From Microbacteriaceae bacterium PS02070 (lineage in GTDB: Bacteria; Actinomycetota; Actinomycetes; Actinomycetales; Microbacteriaceae), in assembly GCA_029959865.1 (NCBI GenBank), contig JASCPE010000004.1, forward strand, positions 148,535 to 212,534: a DNA stretch of 64,000 nucleotides, in the 5' to 3' direction. Shown here in pieces: positions 1 through 10,320 of this stretch. The notes under the pieces are model-generated. The model saw nothing but the letters and a program-made list of their open reading frames with translations. It ran no database searches and had not been told where the DNA came from. The translations under genes and the position numbers were made by a program. Each line of letters begins with the position of its first letter. Positions within the stretch are counted from its first letter, which is position 1.

Positions 1-1
1 G

Positions 2-1513
<1,512 letters not shown>

Positions 1514-1578
1514 CGGGTCAGATGAGCGACTCGCGTCACGCGCGGGGCCACCGGACTGTCTCCGACCTACCGGCGAAC

Positions 1579-1584
1579 TAGACT
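1579..1584 (+). promoter_or_regulatory. -10 element of leaderless gatC promoter
   Basis: The hexamer TAGACT ends 6 nt before the GTG of gatC. No Shine-Dalgarno sequence can fit in that gap, so the transcript probably begins at the start codon. No good -35 box is visible. Confidence 0.6.
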
Positions 1585-1590
1585 GTTCTG

Positions 1591-1890
1591 GTGTCTGAAA
1601 TCACACCCGAACTCGTCCGGCACCTCGGAGTGCTCGCCCGGATCCGACTCGACGACGGCGAAGTGGAGCGCTTGACAGGGCAGCTCGACGCGATCGTCGA
1701 CAACATCGCCAAGGTCTCCGAGGTCGCCACCCCAGAGGTCGTCGCCACAAGCCACCCGATCCCGCTCGAGAACGTCTTCCGCGACGACATTCCCGGCGGC
1801 GAACTGACCACCGCGCAGGTGCTGCAGAACGCCCCCGACGTGGCGGACCAGCGCTTCCGCGTCACCGCGATCCTGGGGGAGGAACAGTGA
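1591..1890 (+). CDS. gatC: Asp/Glu-tRNA amidotransferase subunit C
   Basis: Small subunit of the GatCAB complex, which converts misacylated Glu-tRNA(Gln) or Asp-tRNA(Asn) to the correct amide form in the cytoplasm. The 99-residue length and the opening [21 protein letters not shown] are typical of GatC. The start is GTG with no ribosome-binding site, but a TAGACT -10 hexamer lies 6 nt upstream, consistent with a leaderless message. It overlaps gatA by 4 bp (GTGA), the first of two coupled junctions in the gatCAB operon. Confidence 0.96.
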   Translation: MSEITPELVRHLGVLARIRLDDGEVERLTGQLDAIVDNIAKVSEVATPEVVATSHPIPLENVFRDDIPGGELTTAQVLQNAPDVADQRFRVTAILGEEQ

Positions 1891-3398
1891 GCGACCTCAC
1901 TCGCCTGACCGCGGCCGACCTCGCTGGACTCCTCGCCTCCGGTGAGGTCTCCAGTGTCGAGGCGACCCGCGCTCACCTCGACCGCATCGACGCCGTCGAC
2001 GGTGACGTCCACGCCTTCCTGCACGTCAGCGACCACGCGCTGGACGTAGCGGCGGACATCGACGCGCGTCGAGCAAACGGACAGGACCTCGGCCCGCTCG
2101 CGGGCGTACCGTTGGCGATCAAAGACGTCCTCGTGACGACGGACATGCCTTCCACGAGCGGCTCGCGCATCCTCGAGGGCTTCATGTCCCCGTACGATGC
2201 GACGGTCGTCGCCCGATCGCGTGCCGCGGGACTTGTGCCGCTCGGCAAGACAAACATGGACGAGTTCGCCATGGGCTCCTCGACGGAGCACTCCGCCTAC
2301 GGTCCGACGCGCAACCCTTGGGACCTGGAACGAATTCCCGGAGGCTCGGGGGGCGGCTCAGCAGCCGCGGTCGCCGCCTTCGAGGCACCGCTCGCCCTCG
2401 GATCGGACACCGGCGGGTCGATCCGTCAGCCGGCTCACGTGACCGGCACGGTCGGGCTGAAGCCGACCTATGGGGGAGTGAGCCGCTACGGCGCCATCGC
2501 GCTCGCATCGAGCTTGGATCAGGTCGGCCCTGTGAGCCGCACCGTGTTGGATTCCGCGCTGCTGCACGACGTCATCGGTGGCCACGACCCGCACGATTCG
2601 ACCTCGCTCACCGACGCATGGCCGTCCTTCGCGGACGCGGCGCGGGAGGGTGCCCGCGGTGATGTCGTCAAGGGACTGCGCGTCGGCGTCATCCGAGAGC
2701 TCGACGATCAGGGTTTCCAGAAGGGCGTGTCGGAGTCGTTCCGCGCCTCGCTCGACCTCCTCGCCGCACACGGCGCCGAGATCGTCGACATCAGCGCCCC
2801 GCATTTCGAGTACGGCGTCGCCGCGTACTATCTGATCCTTCCCGCGGAGGCCTCCAGCAACCTCGCGAAGTTCGACTCCGTGCGCTTCGGGATGCGCGTC
2901 GATGTGCCGGGCGGCACCGTGGAAGACGTGATGGCCGCCACGCGCGAGGCGGGCTTCGGCGACGAAGTCAAGCGGCGCATCATCCTGGGAACTTATGCGC
3001 TGTCGGCCGGGTACTACGACGCCTACTACGGCTCAGCCCAGAAGGTTCGCACGCTCATCCAGCAGGACTTCGCACAGGTATTTGGCAGCGTCGACGTCAT
3101 CGCGACGCCGTCGGCGCCGACGACGGCATTCCGTCTCGGCGAGAAGGTCGACGACCCGCTGCAGATGTACCTCAATGACGTGACCACGATTCCGGTCAAC
3201 CTCGCAGGGGTGCCGGGCATCTCGTTGCCCTCGGGTCTCGCATCCGACGACGGGCTCCCGGTCGGAATCCAGTTCATCGCACCGGCGCGTGAGGATGCAC
3301 GTTTGTACCGCGTCGGCGCAGCCCTTGAGGCGCTGCTGGCAGATCAGTGGGGGGCGCCGCTCTTGGACAGGGCGCCGATTCTGGGAGGAGCACGCTGA
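1887..3398 (+). CDS. gatA: Asp/Glu-tRNA amidotransferase subunit A (amidase)
   Basis: Glutaminase subunit of GatCAB; it releases ammonia from glutamine for transamidation on GatB. The protein has 503 residues, usual for the family. The amidase signature is complete: the lysine in PLAIKDV, the glycine/serine-rich [10 protein letters not shown] loop and the nucleophile region [11 protein letters not shown] give the Ser-cisSer-Lys triad. It starts with GTG inside the gatC stop and ends in a TGATG overlap with gatB, so the three subunits are translationally coupled. Confidence 0.97.
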   Translation: MSDLTRLTAADLAGLLASGEVSSVEATRAHLDRIDAVDGDVHAFLHVSDHALDVAADIDARRANGQDLGPLAGVPLAIKDVLVTTDMPSTSGSRILEGFMSPYDATVVARSRAAGLVPLGKTNMDEFAMGSSTEHSAYGPTRNPWDLERIPGGSGGGSAAAVAAFEAPLALGSDTGGSIRQPAHVTGTVGLKPTYGGVSRYGAIALASSLDQVGPVSRTVLDSALLHDVIGGHDPHDSTSLTDAWPSFADAAREGARGDVVKGLRVGVIRELDDQGFQKGVSESFRASLDLLAAHGAEIVDISAPHFEYGVAAYYLILPAEASSNLAKFDSVRFGMRVDVPGGTVEDVMAATREAGFGDEVKRRIILGTYALSAGYYDAYYGSAQKVRTLIQQDFAQVFGSVDVIATPSAPTTAFRLGEKVDDPLQMYLNDVTTIPVNLAGVPGISLPSGLASDDGLPVGIQFIAPAREDARLYRVGAALEALLADQWGAPLLDRAPILGGAR

Positions 3399-4909
3399 TG
3401 GCTCGGGACACGTTGATGGACTACGAGAAGGCGCTGGAGCTCTACGAGCCCGTGCTCGGTTTCGAGATCCACGTCGAACTCAACACCAAGACGAAGATGT
3501 TCTCGTCGTCGCCGAACCCGGCGAACGAGGAGTTCCACGACGCTGCGCCGAACACGCTCGTCTCACCCGTGGACATGGGTCTGCCCGGCTCGCTGCCGGT
3601 CGTCAATGCCGTCGCCGTCCGTTCCTCGATCAGCCTCGGCCTCGCGCTGGGATGTTCGATCGCCCCGTCGAGTCGTTTCGCGCGGAAGAACTACTTCTAT
3701 CCGGACCTCGGAAAGAACTATCAGATCTCGCAGTACGACGAGCCGATCGCCTTCGACGGCTCCGTACGGATTGAGCTCGAGGGAGGCGAGGTCCTCGACA
3801 TTCCGATCGAACGCGCACACATGGAGGAGGACGCCGGCAAGCTCACCCACGTCGGCGGCAGCGGGCGCATTCAGGGCGCCGCATCCTCACTCGTCGACTA
3901 CAACCGCGCGGGCGTTCCCCTCGTCGAGATCGTGACCCGTCCGATCGTCGGTACCGACCACCGCGCGCCCGAGGTCGCGAAGGCCTACATCGCGACGGTT
4001 CGTGACATCGTGCGTTCCCTCGGTATCTCCGAGGCGCGTATGGAGCGCGGCAACCTGCGCTGCGATGCGAACGTCTCGCTGCGTCCGCGTGGACAGGAGA
4101 AGCTGGGTACCCGTACGGAGACCAAGAACGTGAACTCGATGCGATCGGTCGAGCGTGCCGTGAAGTACGAGATCCAACGTCAGGCGGCCATCCTGCACGC
4201 CGGCGGGACGATCACGCAGGAGACTCGGCACTGGCACGAGGACACCGGGACGACCTCACCGGGTCGCCCCAAGTCCGACGCAGACGACTATCGCTACTTC
4301 CCCGAGCCCGATCTGCTGCCGGTGTCGCCGAGCGAAGAGCTCATCGAAGAGTTGCGTGCGGCCCTGCCGGAGGCTCCCGCGGCGCGTCGTCGGCGGCTGA
4401 AGGACGAGTGGAGCTTCACGGATCTGGAGTTCCAGGACGTCGCCAATGGCGGCCTCCTCGATGACGTCGCAGCGACCATCGCGGCGGGAGCGACCCCCGC
4501 CGCCGCGCGGAAGTGGTGGACCGGAGAGCTCACGCGCCTTGCCAACGCCCAGGGCGTAGAAGCCTCCGGGCTGATTTCGCCCGGGCACGTCGCAGAGGTT
4601 CAGGCCCTCGTGGACGCCGGGACCCTGACGGACAAGCTCGCGCGACAGGTGCTCGAGGGTGTCATCGCAGGGGAGGGCACGCCCCAGGAGGTGGTCGACG
4701 CTCGCGGGCTCGCCGTGGTCTCGGACGACACCGCTCTCGTCGCCGCGATTGACGAAGCGCTGGCGGGCCAGCCGGACGTGCTGCAGAAGATCCGCGACGG
4801 CAAGGTCCAGGCGGCCGGTGCGATCATCGGCGCGGTCATGAAGGCGATGCGTGGTCAGGCGGATGCAGCGCGCGTGCGGGAGCTGATTCTAGAGCGTGCC
4901 GCCCAGTGA
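3398..4909 (+). CDS. gatB: Asp/Glu-tRNA amidotransferase subunit B
   Basis: tRNA-binding kinase and transamidase subunit of GatCAB; it phosphorylates the misacylated residue and adds ammonia. The ATG at 3398 is preferred over an upstream in-frame start at 3347 because GGAGGAG lies just upstream and the TGATG junction couples it to gatA. The protein has 503 residues. The N-terminal signature [17 protein letters not shown] is present, the cradle domain follows, and the C-terminal YqeY-like tail domain (residues ~350-503) is intact. It is the last gene of the operon; a hairpin follows at 4969-5004. Confidence 0.97.
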   Translation: MARDTLMDYEKALELYEPVLGFEIHVELNTKTKMFSSSPNPANEEFHDAAPNTLVSPVDMGLPGSLPVVNAVAVRSSISLGLALGCSIAPSSRFARKNYFYPDLGKNYQISQYDEPIAFDGSVRIELEGGEVLDIPIERAHMEEDAGKLTHVGGSGRIQGAASSLVDYNRAGVPLVEIVTRPIVGTDHRAPEVAKAYIATVRDIVRSLGISEARMERGNLRCDANVSLRPRGQEKLGTRTETKNVNSMRSVERAVKYEIQRQAAILHAGGTITQETRHWHEDTGTTSPGRPKSDADDYRYFPEPDLLPVSPSEELIEELRAALPEAPAARRRRLKDEWSFTDLEFQDVANGGLLDDVAATIAAGATPAAARKWWTGELTRLANAQGVEASGLISPGHVAEVQALVDAGTLTDKLARQVLEGVIAGEGTPQEVVDARGLAVVSDDTALVAAIDEALAGQPDVLQKIRDGKVQAAGAIIGAVMKAMRGQADAARVRELILERAAQ

Positions 4910-4968
4910 CCTCGGCGCGGTGACCCGCAACCCAGTGGTGTCGATGCGGTGAGCGCCGAGCCCCGCCC

Positions 4969-5004
4969 GCGTGACGGGTGAGGCGCATCACCTCCTCGTC
5001 ACGC
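4969..5004. terminator. Bidirectional hairpin between gatB and gntR
   Basis: Arms GCGTGACG and CGTCACGC pair perfectly, with an inner GGTG/CACC helix. It sits at the convergent junction and includes the last codons of the gntR gene. There is no strong T-run, so termination is inferred from position and stem strength. Confidence 0.5.
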
Positions 5005-5760
5005 GGCGCCGAGGCGCCCGCGGCCCGGGAGGTCACCCGTGGGAGTCAACGCTGTCAGTTCGCTCGCGGTCAGACCCTGCCCCACGCAGCGCAGAGTGTT
5101 GTCCACATGCACGGCCATGAAGTGGGCGGCTCGTGCGACGTCGCCGGAGCGGATACAGGTGAACAGTCGGTCGTGCTCGGCGATGACCGCGGCAGGATCG
5201 AGCGACGTCGCGACGGAGTCGGCGACCCCGCTCGCATCCATCGCTGCCGACAGGTTCGCCTCCAGGTCAGCCAGAAGGCGGTTGCCGGACGCGCGTGCGA
5301 TCGTGCCATGAAAGCGTGAGCACCGTGAGGCGCTGCCCGCGGGTGCCTCATCGACACCGCGGTGCGCGGGATCCATCTCGTCGGTGAGAGCCTGCTCCAT
5401 GGCGCGGAGATCCTCGTCGCTCCGCTGAGCCGCCGCCGCCTGCGCGGCCTCGACGTCGATCGCACGCCGGAAGCCGATGAGCTCCGCAGGCGTGTAGGCG
5501 GAGAGAGCCTCGAGCAACAGGGAAGGGGTGGGGGTGCGTGAGCGTACGAACGTGCCTCGGGCCGTCAGCGATTCGACCATCCCGAGCGTCGCAAGCGATC
5601 GGATCGCCTCGCGCACCGTGGATCGCCCGACACCAAGTTCAGCGGTCAACTCGGGTTCGGTCGGGATGCGTTCGCCCACGGCCCATTCGCCGCAGGCGAC
5701 ACGCTCCTTGAGGCGTGCGAGGGTCTGACGCGCGAGAGCACTTCCCGAGGGTTCTGCCAT
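4999..5760 (-). CDS. GntR-family (FadR subfamily) transcriptional regulator
   Basis: DNA-binding regulator with an N-terminal winged helix (residues ~6-75, with GVGRSTVREAIRSLATLGMVE as recognition region, quoted in part) and an all-helical FCD/FadR ligand-binding domain. The start at 5760 has a good AAGGAGAG ribosome-binding site 6 nt upstream; a further upstream in-frame ATG at 5793 lacks one. It is divergent from the haem gene cpfC, and two identical palindromes lie in the shared 68-bp spacer. This suggests it controls itself and the cpfC promoter. FadR-type regulators usually sense small organic acids; the effector here is unknown, and control of haem synthesis is inference from position. 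Confidence 0.88.
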   Translation of the reverse strand: MAEPSGSALARQTLARLKERVACGEWAVGERIPTEPELTAELGVGRSTVREAIRSLATLGMVESLTARGTFVRSRTPTPSLLLEALSAYTPAELIGFRRAIDVEAAQAAAAQRSDEDLRAMEQALTDEMDPAHRGVDEAPAGSASRCSRFHGTIARASGNRLLADLEANLSAAMDASGVADSVATSLDPAAVIAEHDRLFTCIRSGDVARAAHFMAVHVDNTLRCVGQGLTASELTALTPTGDLPGRGRLGAA

Positions 5761-5789
5761 CGGATCTCTCCTTCTCTCGGCCCGTCCGT

Positions 5790-5800
5790 TCATCAGATGA
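5790..5800. promoter_or_regulatory. Candidate GntR operator, copy 1
   Basis: TCATCAGATGA is a perfect 11-bp palindrome about a central A. An identical copy follows 16 bp later, both inside the gntR-cpfC divergent spacer. Confidence 0.6.
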
Positions 5801-5805
5801 AGGCT

Positions 5806-5816
5806 TCATCAGATGA
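5806..5816. promoter_or_regulatory. Candidate GntR operator, copy 2
   Basis: Second identical copy of the 11-bp palindrome TCATCAGATGA. It abuts the predicted cpfC -10 element (5817-5822), so bound protein would cover the -35/-10 spacer and block RNA polymerase. Confidence 0.6.
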
Positions 5817-5822
5817 TACGGT
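5817..5822 (+). promoter_or_regulatory. -10 element of leaderless cpfC promoter
   Basis: TACGGT ends 6 nt before the GTG at 5829. The same hexamer with the same spacing precedes the genes at 8939 and 12997. Confidence 0.55.
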
Positions 5823-5828
5823 GAAGTA

Positions 5829-6923
5829 GTGCTTTCCGCCTCTGTTGATCCGTATGACGCTCTGTTGATCTGCTCCTTCGGGGGCCCGAACGGACCGGAT
5901 GACGTGCTGCCGTTCCTCAAGAACGTGACGCGCGGAAAGGGCATCCCCGAAGAGCGCCTCGTCGAGGTTGGCGAGCATTACCACCACTTCGGCGGACGCA
6001 GCCCGATCAACGAACAGAACCTCGCCCTCCGAGACGCGGTCGAGCGAGAGTTGCGGGGGCGCGGTGTCGACCTGCCGGTGCTGTGGTCCAACCGGAACTG
6101 GCACCCCTATACGGTCGATGTCCTCCGCGACGCGGTGGCGTTCGGCGCACGTCGTTTCCTCGTGCTGGTGACGAGCGCGTACGCCTCGTACTCCGGGAGC
6201 CGACAGTACCGGGAGCACCTCGCGGCGGCACTGGAGGAGCTGGGGCACCCAGACGTGAGCGTGGATATCCTCCGCCCCTTCTTCAACGACGCCGGCTTCG
6301 TGCAGGCGAACGCGGATGCGGTCCGGGAGGCGGTCGATCGGCTCGGCGGCGAAGGACCCGTGCACATCGCCTATGTCACACACTCGATTCCGGACGCGAT
6401 GCAGGATGCCTCTGCGGTCACGGGACCCGGATACCGCGAGCAGCACGAGGCTGTCCGCGCGGAGATCGACGCACGCCTTGATGCTGACGGCGTCTCCGCC
6501 ACGTCCTCGCTCTCCTACTGCTCGCGGTCGGGCGACCCCCGCACACCGTGGCTGGAGCCGGATATCTCCGATGAGCTGGAACGACTGCACGGCAACGGCA
6601 TCTCGCGCGTGGTCGTCGCGCCGATCGGCTTCATCTCCGATCACATGGAGGTGGCATTCGACCTCGACATCGAGGCGCGCGAGAGCGCGGTCGAGCTCGG
6701 GATGACAATGGAGCGCGCCGACACCGCCGGTATTCGCGCGCCCTTCGTCGCCGGGCTCGCGACGATGATCCTCGAACGAGCCGCACGTGAGCGGGGCGAG
6801 GTCGTCGCGCCGGAGGTTGTGGGTTCTTTTGATGCCTTCCCCGACGTCGCGCCCCCCGGAAGCTGTCGCATGCGTCACGGCGAAGTAACCGGCATTCCCG
6901 TCGTCGCGGGCGCCCAGGACTAA
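5829..6923 (+). CDS. cpfC: Coproporphyrin III ferrochelatase (HemH/CpfC)
   Basis: Inserts iron into coproporphyrin III, the penultimate step of the Gram-positive haem pathway. The 364-residue protein has the family motifs LICSFGGPNGPDDV near the N-terminus, the catalytic His185 in THSIP and the acidic Glu274 in SDHMEV. The only cysteines are 15, 231 and 346, so the full set of [2Fe-2S] ligands known in the mycobacterial enzyme is not present. The GTG start has no ribosome-binding site but a TACGGT hexamer ends 6 nt upstream. chdC follows 9 bp later, and together they convert coproporphyrin to haem b. The divergent GntR gene is the likely regulator. Confidence 0.95.
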   Translation: MLSASVDPYDALLICSFGGPNGPDDVLPFLKNVTRGKGIPEERLVEVGEHYHHFGGRSPINEQNLALRDAVERELRGRGVDLPVLWSNRNWHPYTVDVLRDAVAFGARRFLVLVTSAYASYSGSRQYREHLAAALEELGHPDVSVDILRPFFNDAGFVQANADAVREAVDRLGGEGPVHIAYVTHSIPDAMQDASAVTGPGYREQHEAVRAEIDARLDADGVSATSSLSYCSRSGDPRTPWLEPDISDELERLHGNGISRVVVAPIGFISDHMEVAFDLDIEARESAVELGMTMERADTAGIRAPFVAGLATMILERAARERGEVVAPEVVGSFDAFPDVAPPGSCRMRHGEVTGIPVVAGAQD

Positions 6924-6932
6924 GGAGCAGAA

Positions 6933-7604
6933 ATGACTGACGAGCACCCTCGGATCGATCACTCCGCGGTCGCCGACGAGATCAACGCATCAATCGCCTA
7001 CGTCGGCTACTCGGTCTTCCGTGGGCACATCACCGATGGCAGTGCCATCGGGCACGCTCTCGCTGGCCTCGAGGGGCTCACCGTGCGCGGTTGGTATGAC
7101 GTCGCGGGGTTCCGGGCGGATGCCGATGTGCTCGTGTGGTGGTTCGCTCCGACACCGGAGACGCTGCAGACGGCGTACCGCGTCCTCGAGGCCGACCCCG
7201 GTCTGGATCCGGTCTGGTCGGTCATCGGCGTGCACCGTCCGGCCGAGTTCAACCGCGGTCACGTCCCGGCGTTCCTGGCGGGCGAACAGCCTCGTGACTA
7301 CCTGTGCCTGTATCCGTTCGTTCGGTCCCGCGAGTGGTACCTCCTTCCCGACGAAGAGCGCCGGGAGATGTTGCGAGAGCACGGCGCAGCAGCGCGGGAC
7401 TACCGCGACGTCCTCGCCAACACCGTCGCCTCCTTCGGACTCGGTGATTACGAATGGCTGCTCGCCTTCGAAGCGAATGACCTCACACGGATCGTCGATC
7501 TGATGCGTGAGTTGCGCGCGACCGGCGCGCGACGCCATGTCATCGAGGAGACTCCGTTCTTCACCGGCCCACGCGTCGAACTCGAAGACCTGGCCGCGCG
7601 CTGA
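6933..7604 (+). CDS. chdC: Coproheme decarboxylase ChdC (HemQ)
   Basis: Final enzyme of the coproporphyrin-dependent haem pathway; it oxidatively decarboxylates two propionates of coproheme with peroxide to give haem b. The 223-residue length and the chlorite-dismutase fold motifs fit the actinobacterial type: Tyr127 in LYPFVRS matches the catalytic tyrosine and His150 in REHG matches the proximal haem ligand. It starts at ATG with AAGGAG upstream and lies 9 bp after cpfC, its metabolic partner. Confidence 0.95.
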   Translation: MTDEHPRIDHSAVADEINASIAYVGYSVFRGHITDGSAIGHALAGLEGLTVRGWYDVAGFRADADVLVWWFAPTPETLQTAYRVLEADPGLDPVWSVIGVHRPAEFNRGHVPAFLAGEQPRDYLCLYPFVRSREWYLLPDEERREMLREHGAAARDYRDVLANTVASFGLGDYEWLLAFEANDLTRIVDLMRELRATGARRHVIEETPFFTGPRVELEDLAAR

Positions 7605-7625
7605 CCCCCTGTCGGAGGCTTCGCC

Positions 7626-7631
7626 GACAAT
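7626..7631 (+). promoter_or_regulatory. -10 element of leaderless dinB promoter
   Basis: GACAAT ends 6 nt before the dinB ATG at 7638, leaving no room for an effective ribosome-binding site. Confidence 0.45.
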
Positions 7632-7637
7632 AGAGGT

Positions 7638-8897
7638 ATGGGACGAGGCGACGGACGCGGCCGCATGGTCTCGGCAGAAGGCGCCGACGACACCGGCACG
7701 AAGTTCCTCCACGTCGACATGGACGCGTTCTACGTCGGAGTCGAGATCCTTCACGACCCGTCGTTGCGCGGCAAAGCGATCGTCATCGGCGCTCCGGACG
7801 CGCGCTCGGTCGTCTCCAGCGCGTCCTACGAAGCCCGCCAGTACGGCGTGCGTGCCGCGATGCCGGTGGGGCAGGCGCTGCGGCTGTGCCCGCACGCCAT
7901 CGTCGTGCCGCCTCACTTCGATCGGTACGTCGCCGCGTCGCGGCAGGTGATGGAGGTCTTCCGTTCGATCACGCCCCTCGTGGAGCCGCTGTCCATTGAT
8001 GAAGCCTTCCTCGACGTCGCGGGGGCGCGGCGACTGTGGGGTTCACCCGCCCAGATCGCGCGGCTTGTGCGAGAGCGCGTGCGCGCCGACACCGGGCTCA
8101 CCTGCAGTGTCGGTGTCGCGGCGACCAAGCACGTCGCGAAGATGGCGTCTACCCTGGCCAAGCCGGACGGTCTCCTCGTCGTCAGCGGACCAGAGACGCT
8201 CGATTTCCTTGCCGCACGACCGGTCGGCGCGCTCTGGGGCGTCGGGCCCAAGGCAGCGCAGTCGCTCCTCGAACGTGGCATCCGGACGGTGGCGGATATT
8301 CGGGAGACACCGGACGTCGTCTTGGACCGCGCCCTCGGACCCGCGATGAGCGCCCGAGTGCGCGAGCTGGCCAGAGGTGTGGACGCGCGCGAAGTCGAGG
8401 TCGAGCGCCGAGAGAAGAGCGTGGGGCATGAGGAGACCTTCTCGACCGATATCGACAACGCCGCCGTCCTCCGCTCCGAGCTGCGTCGACTCTCCGATCG
8501 TGTGGGGGTGCGCCTGCGAGCGGGAGACTGGGAGGCACGCACGATCGCCATCAAGGTTCGCGCCTCCGACTTCACCACCCACACTCGATCGGTGACGCTT
8601 CCCGAGCCCACCCAGGTCGGCCAGCGCATCGGGGACGCGGCCATTGACCTGTTCGACAAGCTTGCGCTGCACGTTCCGGTGCGCCTGGTGGGCGTCCGCG
8701 CGGAGCGCCTCGTCGCTGCGCACCGCGCGGACGGTCTGCTGTGGGACGACGATCAGGAGTGGCGGCGCATCGACGAGGCGCTCGACGTCACGCGTGAGCG
8801 ATTCGGCGGCGGCGCGGTGACACGCGCGAGTGTCCTCGGACCGCGCCGCGACTTCGGAGCACTGCCCACCAACCCTCGCGACCCGGGAGTCTCCTGA
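7638..8897 (+). CDS. dinB: DNA polymerase IV (Y-family, translesion)
   Basis: Error-prone translesion polymerase. The 419-residue protein carries the Y-family catalytic motifs DMDAFYVGVE (residues ~30-40) and SIDEAFLDV (~115-125), which hold the metal-binding acidic residues, then the thumb HhH segment (ALWGVGPKAAQSLLERGI) and the little-finger domain. A C-terminal beta-clamp motif is not obvious. No SOS box was recognised upstream. Its own promoter is predicted from a -10-like hexamer 6 nt before the start. Confidence 0.95.
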   Translation: MGRGDGRGRMVSAEGADDTGTKFLHVDMDAFYVGVEILHDPSLRGKAIVIGAPDARSVVSSASYEARQYGVRAAMPVGQALRLCPHAIVVPPHFDRYVAASRQVMEVFRSITPLVEPLSIDEAFLDVAGARRLWGSPAQIARLVRERVRADTGLTCSVGVAATKHVAKMASTLAKPDGLLVVSGPETLDFLAARPVGALWGVGPKAAQSLLERGIRTVADIRETPDVVLDRALGPAMSARVRELARGVDAREVEVERREKSVGHEETFSTDIDNAAVLRSELRRLSDRVGVRLRAGDWEARTIAIKVRASDFTTHTRSVTLPEPTQVGQRIGDAAIDLFDKLALHVPVRLVGVRAERLVAAHRADGLLWDDDQEWRRIDEALDVTRERFGGGAVTRASVLGPRRDFGALPTNPRDPGVS

Positions 8898-8926
8898 GGC
8901 GCCTCGCCAGGGACGCCCGGTCGGGT

Positions 8927-8932
8927 TACGGT
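8927..8932 (+). promoter_or_regulatory. -10 element of leaderless promoter for the GerW-like gene
   Basis: TACGGT ends 6 nt before the ATG at 8939, identical in sequence and spacing to the cpfC element. Confidence 0.5.
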
Positions 8933-8938
8933 GGGACC

Positions 8939-9259
8939 ATGCCCAACATTGCACTTGAACTTGGAAAGCAGAGCGCGTCGGTCGGAGTATCGAGCGTCTA
9001 CGGCGAACAGCAGGACGTTGACGGCATTCGCCTCGTTCCTGTCGCCCTCGCCTGGCATGGTTTCGGTGCCGGCGAAGACTCTGACGGCTCCACCGGTGGC
9101 GGTGGCGGCGGCGCTGCCATCCCCGTGGGTGCCTATATCCGCAAGGGCTCTGATCTGCGCTTCGAGCCGAACCTTGTCGCGCTTCTGGCCGTTGCGGTTC
9201 CCCTGGTCTGGGTGAGCGGGAAGGCGCTCAAGGGCATCATTCGTGTCCTCAAGAAGTAG
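8939..9259 (+). CDS. GerW/YtfJ-like small glycine-rich protein
   Basis: A 106-residue protein with an N-terminal half ending in GIRLVPVALAWHGFGAG, a run of six glycines (residues ~52-62), IPVGAYIRKGSDLRFEPN, and a C-terminal hydrophobic segment (residues ~80-95) followed by a basic tail. The order 'V-P-V ... G-F-G-A-G ... poly-Gly ... P-V' resembles the GerW (YtfJ) family, known from spore germination in Bacillus but present in non-sporulating actinobacteria as well. Function here is unknown. It is followed after 17 bp by a strong hairpin that overlaps the start of the next gene. Confidence 0.8.
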   Translation: MPNIALELGKQSASVGVSSVYGEQQDVDGIRLVPVALAWHGFGAGEDSDGSTGGGGGGAAIPVGAYIRKGSDLRFEPNLVALLAVAVPLVWVSGKALKGIIRVLKK

Positions 9260-9815
9260 CGCTCACCGCTTCACAGACGACGCCTTGCGCCATGTGGCGC
9301 AGGGCGTCGTTTCTCGTGTCGCGCACCTGGAGGCGCCGATCGTCCTCATTGATGGGCGGAGCGGCGCCGGTAAGACCAGCCTGGCCCACGCGGTCGCCTC
9401 GCTGTCGCGCATGCCGGGCAAGGTGCTCTCTCTGGACGATGTTTACCCGGGGTGGGACGGTCTCGAGGCCGCGACACGGCTCGTCGCGGAGGAGATCCTC
9501 CCGGCTCTGCGTGCGGGGCGTGCCGCCCGGTGGCGTGGATGGGATTGGGAGAGATCGGCCCCCGGGTCCTGGCACATCGCCGAACCGGGCGGCCTGTGGG
9601 TGATCGAGGGATGCGGCGCTCTCACCGCCGACACGCGGCGCAATGCAGACTGGACGGTATGGGTCGACGGTCCCGAGGCCGTTCGCAAGCAACGAGCGCT
9701 GGCACGCGATGGGGAAGGATATGCGCCGTGGTGGGATCGCTGGGCGGACCAGGAGAGCGCCCATATTGCTGACCATGCACCGCAGAACTGGGCAGACGAG
9801 GAAGTCAGCCTCTGA
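9243..9815 (+). CDS. P-loop kinase-like ATP-binding protein
   Basis: Contains a Walker A motif, GRSGAGKTS, preceded by a hydrophobic strand (IVLID) and followed by LSLDDVYPGWDGL and a later WVIEGCGAL strand, the layout of uridine-kinase/AAA-type small-molecule kinases. Substrate unknown. The start is uncertain: GTG 9243 would overlap the previous gene by 17 bp and run through a hairpin at 9277-9310; TTG 9285 or GTG 9294 are alternatives that still leave the Walker strand intact. It converges with the DUF2017 gene, overlapping 11 bp at the 3' ends. Confidence 0.8.
   Translation: MSSRSSAHRFTDDALRHVAQGVVSRVAHLEAPIVLIDGRSGAGKTSLAHAVASLSRMPGKVLSLDDVYPGWDGLEAATRLVAEEILPALRAGRAARWRGWDWERSAPGSWHIAEPGGLWVIEGCGALTADTRRNADWTVWVDGPEAVRKQRALARDGEGYAPWWDRWADQESAHIADHAPQNWADEEVSL
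9277..9310 (+). terminator. Strong hairpin after the GerW-like gene
   Basis: Fifteen-nt arms (9277-9291 and 9296-9310) pair with a single mismatch around the loop ATGT and are followed by TTCT. It looks like an intrinsic terminator for the gene ending at 9259, yet lies within the first codons of the P-loop gene if that starts at 9243. Confidence 0.55.
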
Positions 9816-10320
9816 GGGGAGTATCGTCGTCCAGCGCGCTGACCAGCCCTTCGAGTCGGGCACCGAGCCACGCGTAGATGCCGAAGCGTGGATCGTCGCC
9901 GTCGAAGTCGTCCTCGTGACGGATGTCCAGCCGTGACGCCAAGACGAGGCGGATAGCGGCCAGCGTGCGAAGCCACGCGCCGGTGGCGTTCGGATCCAGA
10001 GTGATGGTGCGCTCTTCCTCGGCGTCGACGCGGTCCACGTCCCCCGGGCGGACGGGCCTGCCATTGATCGCGAGTGATGCGAGGACAGTGTCGGCCTCGT
10101 CGCGGCGCCGATCGAGCAGATCGGACTCCGTCAGCCGTCGAAACTCTGCCGAGGCGTCGTCGTCATCGCGGTACGCGTTCGGCACGAGGCGCGCCACGGC
10201 CGGGTCACCCGAGTCCGTAGCGTTCGTGTCGGCGACGAGCTCTCGGAACTGCTCGACGAGGTCGGTCAGGTGAGCTGCTTCCAGCCCCGACAGAGTCAGG
10301 ACGATGAGCTTTTCAGTCAC
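9805..10320 (-). CDS. DUF2017 family protein
   Basis: A 171-residue acidic, helical protein of the actinobacterial DUF2017 family, recognised from its opening (LIVLTLSGLEAAHLTDLVEQF, in part) and from its constant position downstream of clpS. Function is not established. Its ATG overlaps the clpS stop (ATGA), so it is translated with clpS; a role near N-end-rule proteolysis is inference only. Confidence 0.85.
   Translation of the reverse strand: MTEKLIVLTLSGLEAAHLTDLVEQFRELVADTNATDSGDPAVARLVPNAYRDDDDASAEFRRLTESDLLDRRRDEADTVLASLAINGRPVRPGDVDRVDAEEERTITLDPNATGAWLRTLAAIRLVLASRLDIRHEDDFDGDDPRFGIYAWLGARLEGLVSALDDDTPLRG

Noticed and set aside
5793..6962. A 389-codon frame opposite cpfC
   Set aside because: Antisense shadow; cpfC has conserved catalytic motifs and a promoter.
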